NCBI GenBank assembly: GCA_023055355.1
Contig: JALJCS010000024.1
Coordinates: forward strand, 12,167,501 to 12,231,500
Reading direction: 5' to 3'
Length of the DNA: 64,000 nucleotides
DNA from: Agelaius tricolor
Taxonomy: Eukaryota > Chordata > Aves > Passeriformes > Icteridae
In this document: positions 49,562-63,700 of the stretch, one piece after another
Numbering within the stretch: position 1 is the stretch's first letter
How the letters are laid out: each line of letters begins with the position of its first letter
Notes under the pieces: model-generated
What the model was told of the DNA's origin: nothing
What the model saw: the letters and a program-made list of their open reading frames with translations, nothing else
Database searches by the model: none
Translations under genes and position numbers: made by a program

Positions 49562-49592
49562 AAAAATTAATTAATTATTTAATTAATTTATG
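49562..49592. repeat. AT-rich patch of repeated TTAATTA-type sites
   Basis: Several overlapping TTAATTA motifs lie in about 30 bp, nearly palindromic overall. It may be a homeodomain-binding patch or simply low complexity. Confidence 0.4.
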
Positions 49593-52500
49593 GTGAAAGT
49601 TGGATCACTTGTGAAGACTCTTAGAGACTCTATCTCAGCTTCCTGCCTGGAAAGGTTTAATCCCAAATTTCTCACCTATCCTCTACAGGAGAGGCCCAAC
49701 AGCTATGATGCTGGGACAGGTGCTGGAGTGGGGTGTGAGGGGGCAGAAGGTATCTGTTGTTTCTCTGACTGAAGCTGTTCCACTATGCAGAAAAACCTTC
49801 ACAAGTAAAAAAAAGATCAATCAGGCATCAAGAGAGATATATTTGTACAGCCACCTGGCAGAAGGAAATCTACATACCACCCCTCCACCAGGCTCTTTCT
49901 GCATGACTTTATGTGAAAAAACCACTGGAAAGTGTATAAAAAATTTCTGATCCTATGATCTTTCTTTTCACTTTTTATTTAATTGGATTGTACATAAGTG
50001 CTTTGCATAGGAGGAACCCTTGTCAGAAGTGTGAAGCTTTTCCTGCTGAATGGGAAGATGAAAACATGCTCAATAAGCTGCTGTATGTGTCTCATAAGCT
50101 TCAAGTTGATCTTTGATCCCATGAAACAAAGAGCTGCTTTTAAAATGTGTCTTAATTGCAAGGTATGAAATCAAAACCAGTTGTTGGTAGCAATAATTTC
50201 TGTGCATCCTTGCTATTACCTACAGAGAAAGAAAGTGCAGGCAGCCTGAGACTCCCTGGTAGTCTGTGCACAAGTCACAGCACAACCCTTCTAGAAAAAA
50301 CTCAGATAGAAATTAATAATGTTCTTTTTCCCCATCTCTGTCTTGATCTGGGTCCAGCTGAGGCCTGACTGCTTATACAGCTGAGAAATTCAGGTCTTGG
50401 TGCCTTGCTGATTTTGTGCAAAGATTTTATTCAAGCTCTGCTTCATTTCCTAGATTTGAGCCTTCTGTGCTTTACTGACGTGCACTTATGGCTGGACAAT
50501 TCCCAATACCGAGCAGCAGTATGCAGAGCTTTTTGTGAGGTTAGGAAATGAATCTGCAACTTAAGAAACCATTGTTTATCTCATTATGTGCATCTTCAGA
50601 TGCACTACCCAGTGCCACTGTTGTGGGTTCTAATTCCCAGCTGATGGAAGCAGATTGCTGTTTGGAGCAAGCAGAAGCCCTGTGGATGGAGCGCAGCCGA
50701 GCCTCCCTGCCCTGCCCCTTGCCCACAGGACCCGTGTGGCTGTGGCTCCCAGAGTGGCCTCAGTGAGCACAGCATCCTTCATGCCTGGCTAACAAATTCA
50801 CTTAAAGGAGCACTCACTCAGAGGCTGGCATTTTTCCCCCCCATTTTGTCAGATGGATGGATGTCATGGCAGCCAAGGACAGATGAAGGTTTGAAATATT
50901 ACGAGCAGAAGCCTTTCGCTAAGATAATATAAAGCCAATTTTTGCAAGCATATCTCTGAGGAGGAAATAGGCTGGAGATTATAATGAGACTTTTTTCTAG
51001 CTGTAAAATTTTGTTAAGATGCAAGCAAAAAAAGAAAACAAACCATCCACTGAACATATCAAACTTAACTTAGTCCTGAAACTCCTGTGTTTCTTAAGAC
51101 AATACTACTTGAAATTGCCACATCATTCAATTTTAAGTGATTTGCATACCAAATGCAAAAAAAAAAAGATTAACTGGAAACTTCCCCCCTACACCCCTCT
51201 GAGACATATGGTGAGACAGCCACAGAAATGATGGATGTAGTGGGTGATTGCTTGCTGAACCAGTGTGTGAGAAACTATGCTAGGAATAATTCATGTCAAG
51301 ACATGGTCTTAACTAAAAGACATATTAAAAACAACATCTTGACAGGTTTAATATCTTACATGATACACATAATCCGTGACTTCTAAGGCATGCGATTACC
51401 TCTAAACATGATATTTCAGTAGAACTTCAATTTTATTAAAAGATTTCAAGAAATGCTTCATCTACTGTTAAATCATCCTTTCACAAAATAAGGGAAACTT
51501 TAAGTCATTCTGAATTATGGTATGGCCTCATCTTTATCTAATGCTGCTTCAAATCAGTTGTAATTCCCCAGGGAAAGCAGAGTAACAATGGTATGAAATA
51601 GGTGAAAGTGACCCAATAAACAGGACAATGAGGCATTTTGTATAAAAATGCATTTCAAAGTATTAAACAAAGGATTTAATACTTTTTCATGATGAGAACC
51701 CACTGATTCCTTTGCTAATACAGCAGATGTATTTCACATGCATTTCTGTCACCTGTATTTTATTAAAGAGTAAATTTTACAATACCTGAAGTGAAAAAAC
51801 TGAAGCTGGATGTTTAACAATGAGGGAAATCAGATGATGCTAACAAGTAGAACTGGCATTGCTTACTGCTGTGATTAATTTGTGGTTGTTGAGACAGCTA
51901 CAAGATCAGTAACAGTGGCTTCTAAACTGGCCACTTGGCTGTACCCCACCAGGAACAGAAATCCTGGGTGAAGGGACAGAGGATGGAGCTGGGACATATG
52001 GACTGCTCCTCACCTAGCATGGGATCCTGGGCACTCCAGTTTTCCCATGTCAGTTCTTGTTTGTCTACAAGTTGAGAAAGCTGTCCTTGACTGAAGGAAT
52101 TTTAAAGTGTTTTTCATAGTCATTGGCCAATGAAATAAGCTAATAATAAGTAAAGCTTATAATAAGTAAAGGCTAAAAAATGTCTTCTATTCCATAGTGG
52201 TTTTCATCAAAGGACAGGATTCTCAAGAACTGAAATAAAGAGGGTTGGGATCAGCATGCAGAAGAGACAAGTAATTAATCTGTGTTACATACCAGAGATG
52301 TTCAGGTATCTCTGAGGTTAAGTATAAAGAAGATTGTCCTCTTTCAGCTCTCTAATTTTGTGCATCTACTTGTTTTGAAATTAAATTGGGTCAAACTTAG
52401 CAAAAGCTAGATTAAAAAAATCTTATGCACCCTGTAAACCATGGAGTTTAACAGATGCTGACCAGATGGAAACAGCCATTTTTTTTCAAATGATCTAGTA

Positions 52501-53941
52501 TAGTCGGTTCAAAACTATGCAGTTTTGTGGATTTATAGTGTTGCCCTCTGAAAAAGCTTGCTAGTTCTAAGCAGTGATGTTTTTATCTTTCCATAAATTA
52601 GGCAAAGGCTGAGATTTACCTCACAATGAAAGTATAAAGTATATATATTCCTGAAAACTAAGAAAGTCATCACATAAGCCCTGCAGTAATATTCAAAATG
52701 CTCAGTCCTCTTGTATTGCTATTGTTTATCAGTATGAAAGTCTTGAAATAATAGAATCTGGATCATAAAATGGCATATAAAAATTATTTCTTATCTTTAA
52801 TATGCCTTTCTATCTGGCAAGTGAAATCCCAGCTCTCTATGTTTTATATGTGAAAGGGTGATTTTTTTTCTGCCAATGGCCATCTTGTCAGCAGCTTCTT
52901 ATTAATTCCTATAATCCTTTTCTTTGATGCCTTCTGACATCTCAGAACTTGAGGAGTGTACATTTCTGTGCACAAGCAGTTAGACATAGCAACAGAAGAG
53001 AACACAGTTTTGGTGGCTCTGAAAAGGACAATTTGATGGCCAATAGCCCCAGCTTTTGAAAAGTCTGACTTATCTGTGAATGAACCCTTAAATTTAACTG
53101 ATTGTGAAAAAATGTGCAAGACTCCCAAAGACTAGTAGCAAGGAATAATGGAAAAGCAACAGGCAACTCAGAGAAATAAATAAATAAATCAATATTTGAA
53201 GTTGAATAGTATCAGAATATCTATACATTTCTGAAGAAATTCAGATTTCTTGAGTAGTCCCCAGTTTGCTCACTGTTGTATGACAGAATAGTTAAATATT
53301 CGTATTGCAAACTTTGCTAAAATGACCTCTTTGCACTCATGCAAGAGATGAAAATTATATCCATCCAATTCTCAGAGGGAATTTGGACATTCAAAAATTA
53401 AATTTTAGAATCTGCCTTTGTAAGGAAATATCAATATATTGTAACATTTGGGAGGCTAATTCAGTCAAACTACCTTTTTGATGTTTCTCTTGAAAGGCAC
53501 AAGAATCCTGGTGTTCTGTGGGAGCCCAGTACTTGAGAAAAAGAGGGAGTTGGAGTTCCTGGTTCTCAGCTGGTAGGTGTGTATGACATTGCCTTGGCTT
53601 CTTTCAAGTCCACGGAATAAATCACTTTACACTGCCAAAGTGTCTGACCTTAATTAACCACAGACCAACCTGGGGAGATAATTAGGCTGTGGGCAGAGAG
53701 AAGCACAGAAAAAGGCCAAAGAGCCATGGATAGTAATGAAGAAAATGTTTGTTAGTTGAACCATTGGGAGAGGGAACCTGAATGAGAAATACACTTTGGT
53801 TTATGGATGTAAAACAAGGATTAGACAAAAGTTTGCTTCAGCTTTGAATTTCACTTTTAAAATTATTCAGGTTACCGCTTCTTCCATATGAAGTGAATTG
53901 AGTGGTATCTGGATCAGTAACTTTTCTATTCAAATGTGCAA

Positions 53942-54013
53942 ATTTTATTTTATTTTATTTTATTTTATTTTATTTTATTTTATTTTATTTTATTTTATTT
54001 TATTTTATTTTAT
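53942..54013. repeat. (ATTTT)n pentanucleotide microsatellite
   Basis: About 14 uninterrupted copies of ATTTT. Confidence 0.95.
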
Positions 54014-56079
54014 GCTCCTCTTGAACTGTGCAAAATAACACGCAGGATGAGATAATTGGATCCCTCCAGTGAATTTTAATTCTTTTTGAGTTACCTTGCT
54101 GAGCACATGAGCAAATGGTAGCACATCTTATAAATCAAAGGCTAATAACCCAAAACAAAAAAGGAGACTCAATCCTCCCAGCTGGAGCAGTGAGGCTGAT
54201 ACCTTTTTGTTTAGGACCTTAATAAGCTGAGAAGGTCCATTCTTTCAGAGGCAGTTCTCAGTGTGTCAGACAGATTCAACACATCAGTGAATTAATAGGT
54301 GAGCTGAATCCAAGCTCAAATAAAATGAGAAATAGAAGTTCAGACAGCAACATCTAAGCAGTGAGAAGGTGCCTTCCTATTTTTTTCTGTTTCATGTAAG
54401 CTTAGAAGACAGGAACAAACAGAAAGAGGTGAAGAAGTAACAAAAAATGGTAGAAGAGTAATGAGTTCCCTGTTTAATGCACTCAGCAATAGCTTGTAGA
54501 CAGAAGATTTCTGAGTGCAGTGGATGTATTTCTCTAAAATTAGAAAGGAATAAAAGCAACCCATTGGTTTGGTCCCACAGGATGGGATACAAAGCTGAGG
54601 TACATCAATAAAAATTGAATTAGATTTACAACTCTGCCCTATTATCTAATTATAGCATGCTTGGAGATATATGGTAATTTATCAATAAAGAGAGACCTAT
54701 TGAACATGTTAGTTATAGGTTTCACAGTGAAGACTATTTTCATTAATCAAGCAGCTAGATAGTTACCCTCACCACTTTACTTTTAAAGGAAGGGGAGTTG
54801 AGTTTCTTCTGTAGAGCTGCTTCTGTCTCAGTGCCTGGCCAGAATATACATGAGTCAAGAAAAAAACATTCTTTGTTTATATGCAGACCACGTTTGCAAC
54901 TTGTGTTAGTCTAGAGGCTCCAGTGAGTTTGCAGCAGGCTGGAAGTTGGCTCTGCGTGTTGCATTCTGTTTCACCTATTTGTAATGTGAGCAACACCAAT
55001 TCTACATATAAAAACCATCTTTTAAGATGTAAATAAACCCACCAGATTCTTGGGGAAGGAGAAGTAAAGGTTGCTCAGGCATCCTTGCTTCTATCCCTTT
55101 GTGTGTGCTTTACGATATAGTCTATAATTATGTGACTAAATGTAAAAATGTGCTGCTGTAGAGGAGCACATGACCACATGTTTATATGCATCGAGAGCCA
55201 AGAGGATGGTTTTTTGGATCAAACTTATTTGTGACTTTTTCTGAGCACCTAATATTTCCATCAGTTTTCTGCTCAAGTACTATTGTATTTTTTTGGAGAG
55301 TTTTTTTCTGTGAACTGAGGACAAGAGAGTAGAGTTCAGCCAGATACTCTGTGGCTGTGCATCCTCACCCTTCCATGCAATATGGAGCATGTGCTGCATC
55401 TGCTCATGGGCAGGTGCTCCCTGCCCCTGTTTATTTTCCCCAGAAAATCCTGCACAGGCCAGCTTTCCTTGTCTGCAGGCTGTAGGCTGGCCAGTACACA
55501 CCTGGACATTACCTCTGGTCCCTGTGCCACAATGCTCCTCCAAACCCATCATTTTACTTTGACAGTGGCAATCTCAGAGCTTATGCTCTGTGCCAGGGAT
55601 AAGAATAAGAGAGCCCTGCCAGCACTGGAAAGTGATAGTGCAGCTGCTGCAAAAAGTGAGTGTAGGGATGATAGTGAAGAGAGTAAATTGTTAGGGACAC
55701 AAAATTTACAATTGTAATGAGGATTTGTCTGCTGACTGTTTTATCATCCATCAGCTATTTCTGGCCTTAGGCAACACCCATGCTGTTAGCTGTTAACAAC
55801 TTCAGTCTGCTTCCTTCTACTTTAGTTCATTGCTTTATTTTTGCTTCAGTAAGTTTCAGCACCTAAAAAAAGTGAAGTTAAAAATGGATATGAAAATTTT
55901 ATTTGTGGATGCTTTAGACATGGAGATTAACCCACAAAAATGTAAAATGTCAATTGCTTATTTATTTTCTTCTTGATGTGTAAGGTTTGGCTGCATTAAT
56001 GAAGGATTTCCCTCCCTCTTTAGAGTATCACTTTTTTTATTTTAAGCCTGAAAAAGCATTGTATTCACAACTATCATTG

Positions 56080-56186
56080 GCAAACTTGCTGAGGGTTCGC
56101 TCAGTCCCACTGTCCATGTCACCATCAAATATGTTAAACAGTGCCAGTCCCAATACCAGCCCTGAGGAATGCCACTGGTCTCCAAG
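56080..56186 (-). mobile_element. CR1 LINE reverse transcriptase fragment
   Basis: On the minus strand the sequence reads SGIPQ, then after a one-base shift GLVLGLALFNIFDGDMD and SGTERTLSKFANDS. This is the CR1 reverse transcriptase segment normally like SVLGPVLFNIFIND and LSKFADD. The catalytic FADD box is FAND here and there is a frameshift, so it is a dead fragment. No more of the element is seen on either side. Confidence 0.85.
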
Positions 56187-59100
56187 TTAAAAGAAGTATG
56201 TATACATGTTCCTCTTTCAAAGGCTTTTAAAAATACATTTCACCTGAAGAAGTGGGTAGAACAAGCCCAGAATCAGTCTGGCAGCTAGGGCTGAAGTGAA
56301 AAACTACTTCATTTTGCCTCTTGCTTTTGTTCTTTTATTGTGCAGTAAGACCCCTTTAAGGTGGGCATCTGAGTAATGTTTTGACTGCAATTTGATACAT
56401 TTGAATTCTTTTATCATCATCATCTGCTGGAGAAAAATAGTTGGGCAACTGAGTATGAATTTCTCTTGAAGATGGCATTTATTGAGGCAATGGAACTATG
56501 AGACACAACTCTATAGTTGCATAGAGAGTTTTATATTCATTAGTTCATGTTCTTTTCCTTCAGCATTTGTAGCTGAAATCATTTTCCCAATGGCTCTAAC
56601 AGAACATTCTGATTCTCCACTAGCTGTAATGCTATTACTCTTCAATAAGAGAATCCTACATATTTTGCAAGTTCTTAAATCCTTGCCTATGGAAAATTGG
56701 GCTGTTATCCATCTCCTATGCTCTTGAATTCTGGAGATGGAAAGTACCTATCAGGTGATGTGACAATGGCACTGGCTGTTGTCTACCATTTAATTTCCAC
56801 CTGGAGAATTGTAAACACTCATCAAGAATGACCAAAGCAGAATACTAGAGATCCCTAAACATTCACATCTTCCACAGAGCCAACAAGACTAAAAGTAATA
56901 AGGATTAAATAAAAACAATTCAAACTGCTTCTCCATTTAGAGTGCTTAGTTCATCCTAGTTTTGAGACCGTAAGAAGTTCAGTTTAAGTCTTGTTTCCAT
57001 TTTTTAAACATGTTAAGCACATTTTTGTCCTAATACACAGTAAATGTAGTTGAAGTAACTACTGCAAAATCTGCACAATCTTGTGCATGTGCATTGCCAT
57101 CTATCCATAGTCTATATTTTCATCTTTAAGAATGGATGTGCAGATGAAAGGCAGCTACAGCCTTGGCAAAACCAGCCCTTGTCTTTGAGAGGATATGAAA
57201 GCTCATTTTAAAATATGGGTATTCTTGTTTTAAAACACATATAATTAGTTTTAATTTTGGCCTTAGCATGTAAAATTTATTTGTGAAGTTTTACAGCTTG
57301 CTCACCTTTTTATGTCATTTCCAGTCATTTACAAACATTGATCAAAGGAAATCCAGTCCTATATAAACAAAAATGTTGTTAATTTTTGTCTCACTCCAAG
57401 AGTTTTTGTATTGCTAATTGCTGGGTTTATGAACCAAAGCTGATTGATTGAGAGCATTGGATATAAGATGCTTCCTGGTGTAACACTTTAACTTTGGAAA
57501 GTGCTTTGCCATTCTGCTGTGGAAAGCTAATTGAGAAGGGAGTGTTCCAGTCTTCTCAGCACAGAACAACTCTGGTGTTTTGATTGCTTTTTGCCGCTAA
57601 TTGCTTTAATTTAATGAAATGTCAAGTATCAGAAAGTTATGGCAGACCAGCCCTCCTGGTCCCGTGAGAACAGCACACCAAGGACACCCAGGGATTCTAG
57701 AGCTTTGTGTCCTGTCTCTGGCAAGAGTGACATCACATATCTGGGGGGAAAATTAACTCTTTACTTACAGGAAATGCTTTGGTATGCTTCCACAACATTT
57801 TAGCAGCATCTCACAGCTTTCCACTCTGAAACTTTGTCAGACAGAGCAGGCATCTCTATGTTGAATGGACCTCAACAGATTCTTCTTTAAGTGTATTGAA
57901 ATGCATTTTTCACTAACTTCTAGAAACTGCAGCATCCTGCAGGAAGTCAAATTCCAGATAAAATGGTTTAATTTTAATACTAAAAGACTCATGCCATTTG
58001 ATTTTCTTTCAGAATTTAATTTCTCTTATCACTTTGGTTTTCATTCTATCTTGGATTAGGATTTTTTTAATTAAAGAGTTTTCTATAAAAGAGAAATCAA
58101 GCACATGTCTGCATGCCCAGCTGTATTTATGGGATTATACTATTTTATTTGAGGGAAAAATAGGTAGTCTTATGATTACAGATAATTTGCTATAATGCTC
58201 TTAATTTATAGCAATCATTGGGAATAAAGATGGAATAAAATAACAGGCAGAAAAATCCTGGGCTGTAATCCATATAATGAGCAAATTGAAGAGAATTAAT
58301 GTCTGAGTTTGCTATAAATTTGCTATTTCCTCATTTTTAAGCATTATCAGTTGTAACCTTGGTTACATTAATGCAAGTTTTTATATGCTAGTAGTTTATA
58401 TTACTCGGAATTTTATATGGCAGATTTTATAGCTGCCTAATAGCTCAGCCCTATTACAGAAGAATCTCAAAATGGGATAAAGTTTATATTGAGTTTTAAT
58501 GAACAGCACTAAGAAGTCCAAAGACATCCCATGCTGTTTCAGACTTCTGGGTCTGAAAGTGAAGCTGAATACATCACACAGCAAAGCTCTTTCTTTCAGC
58601 TGCTGAGATTTCCTGATTTCTGAAGCGGCAGCCTTCTGTGATCTCATAATTTTCTCTTGAAAGTTAGAAGAGAAATGGAAATACATAAAAAAATTTAAAG
58701 TAACAAAATATAAATTAAACAGAAAGTCATTGGAGAACTTGCACTTTTTCAGAATGGTTTTATCTGCACTGCAGAGCTGATGTGTGAGTGCATTGGTTAT
58801 ATACACTGAAAATTCCTAACTTGCTTCCAGTGCCAGCTGATAATGGCAAATAAACAGCTGTGGTTCATAATCTTTTTTTTTTTTTTGCACAGGGCAGGGA
58901 CTGAATTTGAATTTCAACACATTCCAGGGAGAAAATGCCCACCAGGATCCTAGAACTACACAGTGCTTGCTGCCATCAAATGGTGTGAGGATCTGTAAAG
59001 TGTGATTCAAAAAGACATGAGATTATCTGTGTAATCACTCAAATGTAAAGAAATAGCAGGACCACGTTTTTGGCACTGTTATCTTCTCCCACAAAATATA

Positions 59101-60483
59101 CATATTGTCCTGTCAGCATGACTTGTCTGTTTCTGCAGCTTTTCTTATGACAGAAATGCATATCTGTCACTGCAGCAATCCAGTAGGGAGCAGGCACTGA
59201 TGGTTTTACACTGATGTCATATTCATCCACCTGCTTTGTCCTGAACACCTGCAATCTAGAAATGACTGACAGCACGAGAAACCTCGGGGAATTGTATCAT
59301 TACTGAGGCAAGAGTTTGATTTCTGTCCAATTTGTTTGCTCTGTTGATTTTCTGAGCAGCAGACTAGTCTGGATTGTGCAGCAGGGCTAGATTCACCCAA
59401 AATGTGGAAGGGGAGAGTGCACTTGGGCACAGACACTCCATCTCTTCACCTGGAACACATCCTCTGTCCATGGATGCTCACAGCTTTTTTCTCAGAATAG
59501 CCATTCTCACACACTTTTAAACAATGTTTCCTGAGGCATTAGGGATACAAAATCACCTGTGACCTGTGGCTTGCAGTCCTTGCCTCCCAAAATAACATAA
59601 TGCTTTCTGGGAAAGAGGAAGTCCCGACTCAAATTTCTATTTTCTAAGCAGGCTTTGATGTCTCATGTGCCAGGAAAATGGCTATCAGCCATTCTCCATG
59701 GGTGTCCCTCCTGTTGGAGCTGCCCAGCTAGCTTCTATTCAGGTTAATTCTAAGTTAAATAATAATTGGTCTGACTGAGTCCATACCCCCCTGGTAAGTG
59801 TACTCAGCTCAGATCTAGGAAGCTGAGGTCTCAGTCCCTGCTAAATGTTTAATGCTGTGTGCACAAAGAATAGCTCCCACAGGAGGAATCCCCAGCATAG
59901 AAGAGGCAAAAATTCAATCATCCAGAAGAGTGGTTTGAACTTGGCTCTTTGACATTGCAGGGATACTCTAATTGGATTATCAGATCCTGTGAGGTGGAAC
60001 CTCCCTTGCTTTTTTCTCTTTGCAAATGGGGTAGAAACATTTAGCTCCAGCTTTGCAGGTTGGAATCCCAGGCAACAGGAGAAACCTTCACAGCCTTCAC
60101 TATGACTGGGTGAGCTGATGGTCAGCACTGAGGTCAGTTTTAGCTCTATTTTACTCCTGACTCTCCATGTTGTGGACTGCTCTAAAAACATCTGTATCTC
60201 CACAGCTGGAGGCCCTGGGCAACAAGTGGGGAAAGCTTGGGGAGCTCTGCCTCAGCCTCTGTTCAGGAAAATCCTGATAAATCTGTGAAAGGAAATATTG
60301 AGCAAAAGAACAAGCAGAGACTTCAGAGTTATCTGACTCTGGAAAACAGTGTCAATCAACAAGAAGGGGAAATTAAAAGAAACTTTCTTACTGTGCTGAG
60401 GACAACATGTGGGAAATATCTCCTACCAAACCCTGCACTAAGTAACTTGTGTAGGGGGATAAAATATAAGAAAATAAAGGTAG
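56187..60483. other. Intergenic region
   Basis: AT-rich non-coding DNA. A run of 14-15 T near 58872 is the only simple repeat of note. A 136-codon minus-strand frame (58396-58806) matches nothing known to me. Confidence 0.55.
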
Positions 60484-60759
60484 TATAGAAAGTAATCTTA
60501 CCCCTAAGGGGTTGCAGCTGGGCTAACTATTAAAGATTAGGAGCAGGCCTGACTTTAAAAGGCCACAGCTTTAGCCAATGAGAAGAGTGTTATAAAAGAG
60601 TGGATTGGTTAGTTGAGGGGGGACTGGAGTCAGTTGGCTGTTGTGAGAAGAAGGAAGAGTTAGTGCCTAGAGGAGCTGCCTATGAGAAACATCAATGAGG
60701 TATGCAACTCTTACAATAAGGAGATAACAATATGGAACCTTTGCAATTTAATGACAACA
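60484..60759 (+). mobile_element. Short LTR-like element with CCAAT and TATA boxes
   Basis: The pattern AAGTAATCTTACCCCTAAGG, AGGAGCAGGCCTGACTTTAA, AAGGCCACAGCTTTAGCC and, at the end, GGAACCTTTGCAATTTAATG then ACAACA is one I recall from avian LTRs. CCAAT at 60575-60579 is followed by TATAAAA at 60591-60597, which suggests U3 and plus orientation. Boundaries are approximate and no target duplication was found. Confidence 0.55.
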
Positions 60760-63700
60760 CTCATGATCATTTATTTGGCTGTTTTGATTAATTAATATTT
60801 AAAATAATTTAAAAGGTATCTTTCCTGAAACATATAAGTCCTTTTACCTTGTATTTCCCAGTTGTTCTTATTCCATGCATATTGATTAATATTATTAATT
60901 GATTTATATCACAGAGTGAACTCAAGGCATATAAAAATGGGTTCCTTTGAAATGAAACTTAACTGGAAAGTGCTCCCCCAAAACACACCTTGCCCATTCT
61001 CATGCTAGGGCTGGACCTATAGGGTCAGCCTAGAATTGAGTAGAGTTAAAATCAAACACTGGGACATGCATTGTGCTGCACTGATCTGTAGATCCACTTC
61101 TGGTGTGCTCCTAAAGCCATTTCAGGCTTCATTCCTCCTACAGCCTGCTCACCAAGAAGTTGCTCTGAGCACCATTAATTGGCACTGGGGAGCCTGACCC
61201 TTTATGTGGCCATTTCCTGGAAGTGACCATCATTCTTCCAATCTCCTATGCCAACTGAGGTGAGATGCTTTCCTCCCTTTTCCCTTTCTTTGCCCACAAC
61301 ACACAGTAGCAGCCAGTTTTGGAAATGTCTGCTGTGGCAACAAGTTGGTTCACGCTCAGAAGTGCTTCACCTCCCCAAAATTCAGCAGTGCCAGCTGACT
61401 TGCTGCCCAGCTGCTGCAGTACCTCACTCTGATGGCTGACAACCTCCTGGGTGAACCTGACAATCTTCCTCTTTGTGTTGAGTTTAGATGCTATTCAGTC
61501 AGACTTTCATTTCTTATCTGCTCTTTTCTTTTTCATGAAGAAAGGCACAAGATAAGAAGGAGGAATAGATCAGCTTCCTTGATAGCCTTCTTAATTGTAC
61601 GAACCCAAATCAAATATCTTCCATTTTTTTTGCTTTTATCTAGTACAGGTATTGAATGAATAAAATTAAATCTTGAAGTGCTGAAACAAACGATTAGAAT
61701 GTTATTTAGTTATCAGGCACTCTTAGGGGTCATGGGATAATTAACGCATAATCTGACTGCAAGTAGCATTTAGAGTTATTGCATTGATATTTTTTATTCT
61801 TTTCATATTGAAAAAGCCAAAAAGGACCTCCCTACCCCCCTTCTTTGGTGTTGAAGAGTAGCTACAAGTACATAGTGCTTTTGTGAAACCAGGGAATTTT
61901 ATGATCAATCCTAATGTGATCTGCCATTGCCGTAACTAAGACTGTGAATGCAAGATGACATCTGGGTGGTATTAAAAGAATTTATATTAAATTAGAATGA
62001 TATGAATATTTAGAATAATGTAACGTAGAATACTTAACCAAACTTCTTTGCAATAGATGCGTGGTTCTGCAGGTGAACCATTTGAATAGGCAATGAAAAG
62101 TAGGTTAAAAAATAAGTAAGAATGAAGCCTCTCTTCACCTGATACTGGCATATAAAATTGCAAAATTGCAAATATTGCATTATTATAGATCTTTCAAGAG
62201 ATGAGACTGCATCAGTATTGGAATGATTGCTAACTGTTACATTTGGGCTGAATTCAAGAGGGCACAGTGTTTTAGAACCTGATTATCTCTCCTAACTTGC
62301 TCTTTATCTCAGTGGGTAGAATAGAGGTAATAATTAGAGAATTAAGCTTTGCTCACTCAGTCATGAAGTGCACAAATTCACTTGCTGTTTCATATTTATT
62401 TTCCAGCTGGAGGAGTTTAATTTATTTTGCTTTCTACTGTGCCCACACCTGACTGACCAAAGCAGCTTCACAAGGGTCCCAATGATCTCTACTATTTAAC
62501 CCCTGTATCTCTTCCCATTGCTTTGCAAAGAAGCTTTCCTTGGAGGTTTGTGCCACAGATCTTTAGACACAGCTTCAGTGACTGCCATCCCTGTTGATGC
62601 ACATCCACAGAGTACACTCACATCACTCACATTCCTTCCAGAAGGACAAGAACTGTGAAGAGGAACCTAGTAATGATGGATGGCAGGGTCTGGTCTTCAC
62701 TCAGCAATATGTAAATTTTAGGTGTTTTTGCCACCTCAGTTTCTCACTGTCAGATTCATAGGTCATGGTCTTTTTGCTTGAGAAGTACAAGAGTGTTGTT
62801 TCCAATGGGCAGAAATAATAGTATACCACTGAGTGATACTGATGAACAACAATGTGTTCCATTTAAATGACTTTTTCCTCTCTGAATCTAGATGTTTTCT
62901 GTGGTCCCTGTTGGCAAAATGTGAGAAGGTCCCTGCTGTCTGTCACAATAGAGTGTTATCTTGTGAAGGGTTCCTTAAATATCTGCAAGGTCACAGAGAT
63001 TAACTGTTCTCTTGGGAAACTCAGGAAGAGTAGAATGTCAGCATCACCTTTCCCCCAAGTGAAAGGTTGAATGACATTTCCAGTGATATTGATTAGAGCA
63101 TCTTTGAGCATGGAAAGGAAAATGGTGATTTCAACATCTACAGTGAAACTCAGAGGTAGAAGCAGGAGTCTGTGAGTGTAGACAGCATTTCATTTCAGGA
63201 GAAATTCAAGTCTGGGAATCAGGAAATCTCCTTCCTCAGAGTGCTTGGTCTCATCACAGGTGAGCTGGATTTTTCTCTCTCCATTTGCACAGGTAAAATT
63301 GTGGACGGAGGGGACCATGCACAATGGTACCTCTCTCTCTCAGGTACCTTCTTCCCTTACTTGTCTTCTAGGCTGTAGTGCTGGGGAAAACCACTTCATC
63401 CAGGATGCTCCTGTGCTGCAAAGTCAGAAAGGACACTCCAAGCCATCTGTGAAAGTCACAACTTTTAAGATGCCTTCCTCTCATGCCAATTCATATTGCA
63501 AGACAAGTCACTGGCAGCCCCAGAAAACTGGATCTCAGTAAACACAAGTGAACAGCTATTTTATCAGAGAGCTGACTTCTCTCTGTCTCTACCACAGCCA
63601 CTTCCACTGACTCAGGAGTATATGTGTCAAAGGAAGGATCATCACCATTTTGACTGTTAAGCATTTAGTTTGTTTCACATTGCATATTTTATACAAACAG

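Larger units (their letters stand above)
48773..56079. other. Intergenic region
   Basis: AT-rich DNA with a (ATTTT)n microsatellite and a TTAATTA-rich patch at 49562-49592. No gene, RNA or transposon body is recognised. Confidence 0.55.

Noticed and set aside
58396..58806. 136-codon minus-strand frame
   Set aside because: AT-rich, Phe/Leu-rich product with no motif. Probably chance.
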